Source: Caldiserica bacterium UBA646 (GTDB lineage Bacteria; Caldisericota; Caldisericia; Caldisericales; Caldisericaceae). Taken from it: a stretch of DNA of 6,978 bases. The notes under the pieces were generated by a model. That model made no database searches and had not been told where the DNA came from. It was given only the letters and a program-made list of their open reading frames with translations. The translations under genes and the position numbers were made by a program. Shown one piece after another: positions 1 to 5,304 of this stretch (positions are counted from its first letter, which is position 1; every line of letters begins with the position of its first letter). The stretch spans positions 1 to 6,978 of the forward strand of contig DBOM01000007.1 in NCBI GenBank assembly GCA_002299965.1, written 5' to 3'.

Positions 1-124
1 CCTTGAATTTATTCAGTATCTCAATTGTGTGCTTGATATCCCCATCTTGATGATTGATTAATTCCCAGAGTGATTTGCTTGACTTAAGCAAAGTACGTAA
101 AAGTTGCTCTTCTGTTCTATCCAC
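1..124 (-). CDS. 5' end of a gene cut by the window edge; possible winged-helix N-terminus
   Basis: Reading leftward, a GTG codon at 124-122 is preceded by a strong purine-rich SD (GGGAAGGGAGG, about 131-141) and opens a frame of 41 codons that stays open to the window edge. The product begins MDRTEEQLLRTLLKSSKSLW and continues with an amphipathic helix rich in I, L and K. The spacing of hydrophobic residues (LLRTLL, LWELI, IEILNKF) looks like the first helices of a winged-helix domain. One candidate is the N-terminal domain of branched-chain polyamine synthase (BpsA), whose pattern of a W in a helix followed by an acidic turn and a second helix I recall as similar; this is weak, because the catalytic part lies outside the window. 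It is divergent from acpS and shares its control region. That it is a real gene start is fairly sure; its function is not. Confidence 0.7.
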   Translation of the reverse strand, partial: MDRTEEQLLRTLLKSSKSLWELINHQDGDIKHTIEILNKFK

Positions 125-164
125 AAAAACCTCCCTTCCCAAAAAAATTATTGACGAACAATCC

Positions 165-192
165 ATTTTACAACAATTTATTTGTTTTACAA
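165..192 (-). promoter_or_regulatory. Candidate promoter for the leftward edge gene
   Basis: On the minus strand TTGTAA (192-187) is followed after 16 bases by TAAAAT (170-165), a 4/6 and 5/6 match to sigma-A boxes. It would start transcription near 158 and leave a leader of about 35 bases carrying the SD of the GTG gene. Its -35 box lies over the -35 box of the rightward acpS promoter. Such AT-rich DNA gives chance matches, so this is tentative. Confidence 0.4.
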
Positions 193-214
193 AAACTCTT
201 ATTACAAGTATAAT
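186..214 (+). promoter_or_regulatory. Strong sigma-A-type promoter of acpS, predicted leaderless
   Basis: TTTACA (186-191), a spacer of exactly 17 bases, then a perfect TATAAT (209-214). With the usual 6-7 base gap, transcription would start at about 220-222, on the tandem ATGATG (218-223) that begins AcpS. No Shine-Dalgarno sequence precedes these ATGs. Both facts argue for an mRNA with little or no 5' leader, and against the longer in-frame TTG start at 182, which would lie upstream of the promoter. A weaker upstream TTGACG (151-156) has no good -10 partner. Confidence 0.7.
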
Positions 215-217
215 AAT

Positions 218-577
218 ATGATGGATATAAAGGGAATCGGAATAGATATTATAAGCATAAAAAGAATGAAAGAAATGGTAGCAAAATACGGAGACCGTTT
301 CTTAAATAGGATATTTACTGAAAAAGAAATTGATAATTTTCAAAACAATAAAAATAGTATAGAAAATTTTGCCGGAAGATTTGCCGCAAAAGAAGCAGTA
401 ATAAAAGCAACTAAAAAACATCTGTCGGCAAAGGATATAGAAATTTTAAGCAGAAAAGATGGAGAGCCGTTTGTTGCCGGCAGAGAAAATATTCTCGTAT
501 CAATCTCGCATGAACGAGAATATGCCATTGCAATGGCTATTATAAGGGAGGAAGGAAATGAAAGTTGCATCGGTTGA
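218..577 (+). CDS. acpS: Holo-[acyl-carrier-protein] synthase (4'-phosphopantetheinyl transferase, AcpS type)
   Basis: Transfers 4'-phosphopantetheine from coenzyme A to a serine of apo-acyl carrier protein, making ACP active for fatty acid synthesis; cytosolic, Mg-dependent, normally a trimer. The 119-residue product has the usual length and motifs of the family: GIGIDII near the N-terminus with the metal-binding Asp10, RIFTEKEI (31-38), FAGRFAAKEAVIKA (51-64) with the metal-binding Glu59, and ILVSISHE (92-99) near the C-terminus. I chose the ATG at 218 (or the adjoining ATG at 221) because the frame also opens at a TTG at 182, but the residues added there are not family-like and a promoter sits between. 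The last 20 bases overlap the start of nnr, so the two are probably translationally coupled. First gene of a four-gene operon. Family assignment is secure; which of the two ATGs is used is not. Confidence 0.94.
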   Translation: MMDIKGIGIDIISIKRMKEMVAKYGDRFLNRIFTEKEIDNFQNNKNSIENFAGRFAAKEAVIKATKKHLSAKDIEILSRKDGEPFVAGRENILVSISHEREYAIAMAIIREEGNESCIG

Positions 578-2135
578 TGAAATAACAAATCTCGATAAAA
601 ATGCAGAAGAAAAATTTGGCATTTCCCAGGAAATTTTGATGGAAAATGCTGGAAATGCAGTTTTTCACGTCATTGAAAATGAAATAGGCGTGAGAGAAAA
701 AAGATTTGTTATATTTGCCGGCCCCGGCAATAATGGAGGAGACGGCTTTGTGGTAGCAAGAAAGCTTGCGTCAACAGGCGCAAAAGTGTCTCTATTTCTT
801 ATAGGAGACAAAAACAAATTAAAAGGAGTAACAAAGAAAAATTATATCCGATTAAACGGGTTCCCGATTGAACAATATAATATAGAATTCTTTGACAGAA
901 TTGTAGAGACCAGTATAGAAAAATCAGATGCAATAATAGATGCTATATTCGGAACAGGCCTGTCAAAAAAAATTAGCGGAATACACAAAAAAATCATCCA
1001 GGGAATCAACTTCAGCAACAAAACAGTTATAAGTGTTGACATACCATCCGGCATTAATGGCGACACAGGTGAAATAATGGGTATCGCAGTAAAGGCAGAT
1101 TGCACTGTTACCTTTGGTTTGCCAAAAAGAGGACACTTTCTGTATCCCGGAGCAGAACATACTGGAAAACTGTATGTTTCTCACATATCATGTCCCCCAT
1201 CGCTATATGAAAATCCGGATATAAATGTTCAGCTGAACACACCAGTAGAACTTCCGAAAAGAAAAAAAGATACGCACAAAGGAAATTACGGAAAAGCGCT
1301 GTTCATAGCCGGCGGCAAAAACTATCTTGGCGCACCAATGTTTTGCTCTTATGCATTCCTCAGGTCGGGCGGCGGGTTGTCGTACCTTGCAACACCCAAA
1401 AGCATCGCACCATTTATTGCAATGAAGGCAGGCGAGGTCATAATAATGCCTGCTCAGGAAACGAAAGAACAATCCATTTCGATGCAAAATCTTGATAATC
1501 TTCTAAAGCTATCCGAACAAATGGACATTGTAGCCATTGGCTCCGGCATAACTCTTGAAAAAGAAACAAAAAAATTTGTAAGAGAATTTGTGAAACAAGT
1601 AGGTAAACCAGTAATCATTGATGGAGACGGATTAACGGCTGTTTCAGAAGAGATAAAAATACTCAAAAAAAGAAAAGCGGAAACTATTATTACGCCTCAT
1701 ATGGGAGAGTTTGCAAAAATCACGAAAAAAACGATAAATGAAATAAAGAAAAATCGCATCAAAATTCTTCAAGAAAACGCGCAAGAACTCAACGCGATAA
1801 TCATTTTGAAAGGAGCATTCACATTGATAGGCACGAAAGATGGAAAAATTTTTATCAACCTTTCTGGAAACCCCGGGATGGCCACAGCGGGAAGCGGAGA
1901 TGTCTTAACGGGTGCGATCGCTGCAATGTACGGACTTGGGCTATCCATAGAAAGTGCGGCAAGAACCGGCGTATTCATACATGGAATCTCAGGAGACTTA
2001 AAAGCAAAAGAAAAAGGGATAGACGGAATAACAGCAACGGATATTTTAGAAGGGCTGCCAGGTGCAATAAAATACTATAAAGAAAATTATAAAACGATAA
2101 AGGAAACAAACTATGAAAGAATATATCTTATTTGA
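558..2135 (+). CDS. nnr: Bifunctional NAD(P)H-hydrate repair enzyme (NAD(P)HX epimerase + ADP-dependent NAD(P)HX dehydratase)
   Basis: Repairs hydrated NADH and NADPH: the N-terminal YjeF_N half interconverts the R and S epimers, the C-terminal ribokinase-like half dehydrates S-NAD(P)HX using ADP (ATP in eukaryotes). The 525-residue length is normal for the fused form. Epimerase half, about 1-215: ILMENAG (26-32), GPGNNGGDGFVVAR (55-68), DAIFGTG (128-134), VDIPSG (160-165). Dehydratase half, about 225-505: KGNYGKALFIAGG (241-253), VIIDGDGL (352-359), ITPHMGEFAK (378-387), and GNPGMATAGSGDVLTG (437-452) with the catalytic Asp448. No key residue seems lost. The ATG at 558 has a good SD (GGGAGG, 546-551, 6-base spacer) lying inside acpS. 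It overlaps acpS by 20 bases and the next gene by 23, so translation is probably coupled along the operon. The acpS-nnr pairing is common in bacteria, which supports both calls. Confidence 0.95.
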   Translation: MKVASVDEITNLDKNAEEKFGISQEILMENAGNAVFHVIENEIGVREKRFVIFAGPGNNGGDGFVVARKLASTGAKVSLFLIGDKNKLKGVTKKNYIRLNGFPIEQYNIEFFDRIVETSIEKSDAIIDAIFGTGLSKKISGIHKKIIQGINFSNKTVISVDIPSGINGDTGEIMGIAVKADCTVTFGLPKRGHFLYPGAEHTGKLYVSHISCPPSLYENPDINVQLNTPVELPKRKKDTHKGNYGKALFIAGGKNYLGAPMFCSYAFLRSGGGLSYLATPKSIAPFIAMKAGEVIIMPAQETKEQSISMQNLDNLLKLSEQMDIVAIGSGITLEKETKKFVREFVKQVGKPVIIDGDGLTAVSEEIKILKKRKAETIITPHMGEFAKITKKTINEIKKNRIKILQENAQELNAIIILKGAFTLIGTKDGKIFINLSGNPGMATAGSGDVLTGAIAAMYGLGLSIESAARTGVFIHGISGDLKAKEKGIDGITATDILEGLPGAIKYYKENYKTIKETNYERIYLI

Positions 2136-3117
2136 CAATATCGATATTTACACAAAAATAGTAGAAACCAAACCATTAGACCTATTGGCAAACATTTTGC
2201 TTCTTTCGTACCTTTCTCTAGCCAAAAAATACAACGAAATCCTGGAATATACCACATCCCTTTTAATAAATAGCAGCATACACAATAATATATTGATAGA
2301 AAATTTTCATCTTTTGGGCTACATAGGAACAGGGGACGTTGTAAACAGCAAGGCTCAGGTGAAACTTAATCTTTCCATTGACCCGGAAAATGCTTATACC
2401 CATCTACTGGATAGTTTAATAGAAAAAAGAGAGGCCAAGGACTATCTCAGTGAGATAGAAAAAGCTTACCTCTTTTTACCGGATACAGAAAAAAACATCT
2501 TTCTAAACGAACTAAATTTTAAAAAAGAAGAATTAGAAAAGGAAAAGGAGCTGTACATCATTCCAGATGACATATACAGAAAAGAAAGGCCACTTGTAAA
2601 AAAAATTCAAGACGCCATCCAGCAAGATCCTGAAAATCCAATATTTAAAACATCTATTGCAGAAACACTGTATAAAGCAGATAGAGTAGAAGAAGCAAAG
2701 ATGTATATAGACTTTGCGCTTGCACAGTATCCCAATTACCCGAGAGCATTGTTTATTGCTAAAGAAATCGCAAAACTTCAAGCAGAAGAAGAAAAAGAAA
2801 TGGAATGTTTTGAAAAAATCCTTAACGTAGATTTCCTTTCACCCTATCTAAACGAAAAGGCACAAACATTCATTGAAAAAGATGATCAAGGCAAATTCGT
2901 CGAGCTGAAAGAACTTTTCGACAGCCCTGATAATCCATTCATAGCCTTCTTTAAAAAAGAAGTAGAAAACATCTTTCCTGAAAAAGATGAACAGATACCT
3001 CAGGTAATCCAAAAACAAAAGATAGAAGACGACTTAAAAAATAGTTTTGACCTCCTGAAAGAAAAAAAATACGCCGAAGCATTAGCAGGATTTATAAAAG
3101 AATTAAAAAAGAAATAA
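2113..3117 (+). CDS. Helical TPR-like protein of unknown function
   Basis: A 334-residue, Lys/Glu-rich, almost wholly alpha-helical cytosolic protein with no signal peptide or membrane segment. TPR-like helix pairs are visible at about 171-205 (QDPENPIFKTSIAETLYKAD followed by a helix with RVEEAKMYIDFALAQYP) and at about 308-330 (SFDLLKEKKYAEALAGFIKE); residues 25-110 also look like degenerate repeats (IDPENAYTHLLDSLIE). Residues 133-147 (LNFKKEELEKEKELY) could be a short coiled coil. TPR proteins usually hold partners together, but no partner can be read from the sequence. The ATG at 2113 has an AGGA SD at 2101-2104 and lies inside the nnr 3' end (23-base overlap), and UPF0173 follows after 44 bases. 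The protein stops (ELKKK) straight after what looks like the first part of a TPR, so the natural protein may end there or it may be shortened. I do not recognise a named family. Confidence 0.85.
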   Translation: MKEYILFDNIDIYTKIVETKPLDLLANILLLSYLSLAKKYNEILEYTTSLLINSSIHNNILIENFHLLGYIGTGDVVNSKAQVKLNLSIDPENAYTHLLDSLIEKREAKDYLSEIEKAYLFLPDTEKNIFLNELNFKKEELEKEKELYIIPDDIYRKERPLVKKIQDAIQQDPENPIFKTSIAETLYKADRVEEAKMYIDFALAQYPNYPRALFIAKEIAKLQAEEEKEMECFEKILNVDFLSPYLNEKAQTFIEKDDQGKFVELKELFDSPDNPFIAFFKKEVENIFPEKDEQIPQVIQKQKIEDDLKNSFDLLKEKKYAEALAGFIKELKKK

Positions 3118-3161
3118 TTCTTTTTTAAGCAAAATAAATTTTTACAAAATAGGAGGTACAT

Positions 3162-3791
3162 ATGAAAATTCAATGGTTAGGCCATTCAAGCTTTTTGATA
3201 GAAACAAGCGGAATAAAAATCCTCACAGACCCGTTCGATAATTCAATAGGATATGCAACAATCTTTCCTGATGTAGATATTGTCCTCGTTTCGCATGAGC
3301 ATTTTGACCATAATGCAGTAGAAAATGTCCCTTCATACAAACAAGTTATTAAAGGAAACGTAGAAAAAGAATTTGAAGGAATAAAAATAAAGGGAATTGC
3401 CGGATATCATGATAACCGTAAAGGATTACTTCGTGGAAAGATAACAATGTTTAAAGTTCAATCAGAAGACATATCGCTACTCCATCTCGGAGACCTGGGA
3501 ACACTGCTCACCGACAAGCAACTAAAAGAAATAGGAGAAGTAGACATAGCAATGGTTCCTGTTGGAGGAAAATACACAATAGAGCCTGGAGAAGCATGGG
3601 AAGTAATAAAACAATTAAACCCTAAAATAGTTATCCCGATGCATTATAAGACACCGTTTCTTACGCTTGATATTCTCCCGCTAGACAGCTTTTTGGAGGG
3701 CAAGCCATATGAAGAAAAGGATGTTTTAGAAATTACTTCTTCTACACTTCCCGGCTCCCTTCAAATTATAACGTTTCCTTATCCGAAATAG
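3162..3791 (+). CDS. UPF0173 family metal-dependent hydrolase (metallo-beta-lactamase fold, YtkL-like)
   Basis: A 209-residue cytosolic metallo-beta-lactamase-fold protein of the UPF0173 (UlaG-like) type; its natural substrate is not established. Visible metal-site residues: HEHFDH (His45, His47, Asp49, His50), HLGD (His108, Asp111) and PMHYKTP with His161; His83 in GYHD is also conserved in the family. The N-terminus KIQWLGHSSFLIET followed by ILTDPF is typical, as are VPVGGKYT (133-140) and the length. The ATG at 3162 has a perfect AGGAGG at 3151-3156 with a 5-base spacer. No terminator lies in the 44-base gap from the TPR gene, so this is probably the last gene of the operon. Its last 26 bases overlap the 3' end of lgt on the other strand, with no terminator visible between. 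Confidence 0.93.
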   Translation: MKIQWLGHSSFLIETSGIKILTDPFDNSIGYATIFPDVDIVLVSHEHFDHNAVENVPSYKQVIKGNVEKEFEGIKIKGIAGYHDNRKGLLRGKITMFKVQSEDISLLHLGDLGTLLTDKQLKEIGEVDIAMVPVGGKYTIEPGEAWEVIKQLNPKIVIPMHYKTPFLTLDILPLDSFLEGKPYEEKDVLEITSSTLPGSLQIITFPYPK

Positions 3792-4572
3792 GAAGTAGTT
3801 TCCTTAAAAAACGCTCTGCAATAAAAGCAGAAACAACCATTATTATTGCACTCCACTGATTGGGCGTAAGTGAAAGAAATCGGGTGGGAATGTAACGAAC
3901 AAATTCTACCGTAAAAAGTAGCGGAGAGAATACATAGCAAAATAAGATAAATACTTGCCCGTGAAATTTTCTGCGTTTCCTAATGTAAAAAACAATTACA
4001 AAAAATACTATCCAGCCCGCAAGCGAATCAAGCAGCTGTGCCGGGAAAAGGGCTGTATTTAAAACATCGCACTCAGAACGCGGATCTACAAAAACGTTTA
4101 CAAGAGGAAAGACATGAGGCAACCAATCTGGCGCAGCCAATCCATAACAGCAGCCATTAAAAAAACAGGCAAATTTTCCAATGCCATACCCTATGGCAAG
4201 CCCCGGTGCCCCAACGTCAAGAAACTTCCAAAAAGAAACTTTATACCTTTTGACAGAAAGAACAACAGCGAGTATCCCGCCTAAAACTGACCCTTCAAAT
4301 GAAAGCCCGCCTTCCCAGACAGCAAGAATGTGCTGAGGATTATCAAAATAAAATGAAACGTACGGAGAAGTAAGTATCCAGCATATTCTGGCACCAAGTA
4401 TCCCGCCAACAATTGCCCATACAGCAATATTAAGAAATGTATCTTCATCAAATACTTTAAATTTATTAGAATAGTGAAGTGAAATAAATATGGCGACAAT
4501 AATCGCAATTGCCACTATTACGCCATATGACCTTATTGAAAAATTTCCTAACGTAATAAAAATTGGGTGCAT
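3766..4572 (-). CDS. lgt: Prolipoprotein diacylglyceryl transferase family protein (divergent Lgt)
   Basis: Integral membrane enzyme family that moves a diacylglyceryl group from phosphatidylglycerol to the lipobox cysteine of prolipoproteins. The 268-residue product has about seven hydrophobic segments (12-32, 46-67, 94-107, 118-139, 184-197, 206-222, 238-252). Family hallmarks: SYG (15-17, E. coli Tyr26 position), WEGGLSFEGSVLGG (86-99), the signature region GKFACFFNGCCYG (132-144), and EFVRY (223-227) for the C-terminal Glu/Arg region. Several positions reported as important in E. coli Lgt differ: His103 is Glu93, Arg143 is Lys133, Asn146 is Cys136 and Glu151 is Cys141; Gly154 is kept. The GCCYG form occurs in other Lgt homologues as I recall, so this may be a subfamily trait, but the Arg-to-Lys change is worth checking. 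Start ATG at 4572 with AGGAGG (4589-4584) at an 11-base spacer, just after the stop of a small leader ORF. Stop lies inside the UPF0173 gene. Confidence 0.88.
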   Translation of the reverse strand: MHPIFITLGNFSIRSYGVIVAIAIIVAIFISLHYSNKFKVFDEDTFLNIAVWAIVGGILGARICWILTSPYVSFYFDNPQHILAVWEGGLSFEGSVLGGILAVVLSVKRYKVSFWKFLDVGAPGLAIGYGIGKFACFFNGCCYGLAAPDWLPHVFPLVNVFVDPRSECDVLNTALFPAQLLDSLAGWIVFFVIVFYIRKRRKFHGQVFILFCYVFSPLLFTVEFVRYIPTRFLSLTPNQWSAIIMVVSAFIAERFLRKLLPISDKETL

Positions 4573-4574
4573 TT

Positions 4575-4661
4575 TTATCTATACCTCCTTATATTTGAAA
4601 AACAGGTTATTAGTTTTCTGCTAACAGCATCAATAGCAAAATTAGAACCCTCTTCCATCAT
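4575..4661 (-). CDS. Possible leader ORF coupled to lgt (28 codons)
   Basis: A small frame starts at tandem ATGs (4661-4659 and 4658-4656), with GAGAAGG just upstream, placed better (5 bases) for the second ATG, giving 27 residues. The peptide begins MEEGSNFAIDAVSRK and ends NIRRYR; the RR pair is encoded by the AGGAGG that serves as the lgt SD. Its TAA (4577-4575) lies two bases before the lgt ATG, an arrangement that would let terminating ribosomes restart on lgt. An attenuator-like hairpin lies inside the same stretch. No homologue is recognised, and a frame this short could be chance; the position of its stop and SD is the main support. Confidence 0.45.
   Translation of the reverse strand: MMEEGSNFAIDAVSRKLITCFSNIRRYR
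4597..4649 (-). promoter_or_regulatory. Attenuator-like hairpin in the lgt leader
   Basis: On the minus strand GGTTCTAATTTTGCTA (4649-4634) pairs with TAGCAGAAAACTAATAACC (4623-4605) around a 10-base loop, with a small internal loop and a 2-base bulge, and is followed at once by TGTTTTTC (4604-4597). This is the form of a weak intrinsic terminator. An alternative pairing, GGTTAT (4665-4660) with ATAACC (4610-4605), uses the same right arm, so two exclusive folds are possible. It lies between the leader ORF start and the lgt SD. The stem is AT-rich and its stability was not computed. Confidence 0.35.
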
Positions 4662-4718
4662 AACCTTCTCTTTAGTTATTTTATTCTATAGTAAGAAATT
4701 TCCAAATGCATGAATTAA

Positions 4719-4724
4719 ATTATA
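4719..4724 (-). promoter_or_regulatory. Candidate -10 box for the lgt leader transcript
   Basis: Perfect TATAAT reading leftward, in TTTTATAATTT. At 17 bases upstream there is only a poor -35 (TTTTGG or TTGGTA at 15). A second possible -10, TAGAAT at about 4689-4684, also lacks a -35. Weak call. Confidence 0.25.
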
Positions 4725-4840
4725 AAACATCTGTAAGATTACCAAAAAAGGCGGCAAGAAACTAAAAAGAAAATGATAACTTGATTTTTTAGAGTTAAAA
4801 GATATATACGGAACATAGAATAAATCGTACAGTTTTCATC

Positions 4841-4872
4841 CTATTAAAAATCAATGGCCGTATGCATACGCC
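4841..4872 (-). terminator. Candidate intrinsic terminator built on the palindrome CGTATGCATACG
   Basis: Reading leftward, GGCGTA (4872-4867), loop TGCA, then TACGGCC (4862-4856) form a stem of six pairs with one bulged G, followed by ATTG and a run of five T (4850-4846). It lies about 60 bases past the stop of the decayed stalk-domain gene, where a terminator for the minus-strand unit starting at the 492-residue gene would be expected. The core CGTATGCATACG (4859-4870) is a perfect 12-base palindrome, so it could instead be a protein-binding site. Confidence 0.4.
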
Positions 4873-5092
4873 TCTTCAAGAAAGTTAACAACATGCAAAA
4901 CTATATCAACAACTATCTCACAAGTACTTTTTACGGCCAGCAATAGATTGTTACAGTTTGCGTTGCATCATCCCAGCCTACTGCTGCATTAAGATGCCCT
5001 GTAATAAAATTGCTTGGAAGATATGCTCTGCAATGTAATGATTAAAGATGTTTTTACAGGAAGTTCTACTCAATGTTACCTCTATTGTATGG

Positions 5093-5121
5093 TTACCCTT
5101 TATGCAGGGATGAAAGGGTAA
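5093..5121. repeat. Perfect 9-bp inverted repeat inside the pseudogene
   Basis: TTACCCTTT (5093-5101) and AAAGGGTAA (5113-5121) flank an 11-base spacer. It falls at the junction between the signal peptide and the mature domain of the decayed stalk-domain gene. It may be chance or a scar; there is no T-run on either side to make it a terminator. Confidence 0.6.
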
Positions 5122-5140
5122 ATACGGGAATGACAGAAAG

Positions 5141-5206
5141 AAAGCCAGACTTAGTATGTAATTGCATTTGAAAAATTCACAAACAATCAAAACTAAGCCT
5201 GGCTTT
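5141..5206. repeat. 15-bp inverted repeat with a 36-base spacer, hairpin-forming
   Basis: AAAGCCAGACTTAGT (5141-5155) and ACTAAGCCTGGCTTT (5192-5206) pair at 14 of 15 positions. On the plus strand the right arm runs into TTTTTGTT; on the minus strand the stem is followed by the weaker CTTTCTTTCT. It resembles a terminator, but the left arm is also the signal-peptide coding stretch of the pseudogene, and the other arm lies in the stretch that breaks it. An inverted duplication made during an insertion or template switch therefore explains it at least as well. Confidence 0.7.
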
Positions 5207-5304
5207 TTGTTAACTTAAAATCCAAAGTTTACTGCTCTTCTTTTTAATAACCTCCACTTTAATCTAAAACCAGCTTTTTGAATGAATTAAAAACTATCTC
5301 TACA

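Larger units (their letters stand above)
4662..4930. other. AT-rich non-coding stretch upstream of the lgt leader
   Basis: No convincing coding frame on either strand. Within it I can support only a perfect minus-strand TATAAT (4724-4719), which would start transcription near 4712 about 50 bases before the lgt leader ORF but has no good -35 partner, and a terminator-like palindrome (listed separately). The remainder is unexplained AT-rich DNA. Confidence 0.5.
4931..5257 (-). pseudogene. Decayed gene for an exported copper-amine-oxidase N-terminal (stalk) domain protein
   Basis: Pieces of one protein appear in successive frames on the minus strand. First a signal-peptide start, KKKSSKLWILS, ends at TAA 5212-5210; it has no ATG (ATT at 5248, or a GTG at 5257 overlapping the GGAGG). 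The hydrophobic core resumes at 5148 as LAFFLSFPYLPF and continues IKGNHTIEVT. A second frame gives VELPVKTSLIITLQ from 5069. A third gives RAYLPSNFITGHLNAAVGWD and DATQTVTIYCWP with a TAA at 4933-4931. The order, with basic n-region, hydrophobic core, 'ELPVKT', 'RAYLP' and 'AVGWDDATQTVTI', matches the Cu_amine_oxidN1 stalk domain (PF07833) of exported proteins. At least two frameshifts, an apparent 64-base insertion and a missing start make it non-functional. About 48 bases separate it from the 492-residue gene, so it was probably the next gene of that unit. Confidence 0.78.

Noticed and set aside
182..217. N-terminal extension of AcpS from TTG at 182
   Set aside because: The extra 12 residues are low-complexity (Y, K, N) and a near-perfect promoter lies inside this stretch, downstream of the TTG.
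125..217. CRISPR-like or iteron repeat from the two TTTTACAA copies
   Set aside because: Only two 8-base AT-rich copies exist, with no array; they fit promoter elements.
4978..5190. A 70-residue minus-strand reading frame as an intact small gene
   Set aside because: It fuses random frame from the inverted-repeat segment with one piece of the stalk-domain remnant; the family-like residues move into other frames, so it is part of a pseudogene.
5141..5206. The inverted repeat as the sole terminator of the exported-protein gene
   Set aside because: The loop of 36 bases is large, the minus-strand T-run is interrupted, and the left arm is explained by the signal-peptide coding remnant; a terminator role remains possible but is not the best explanation.
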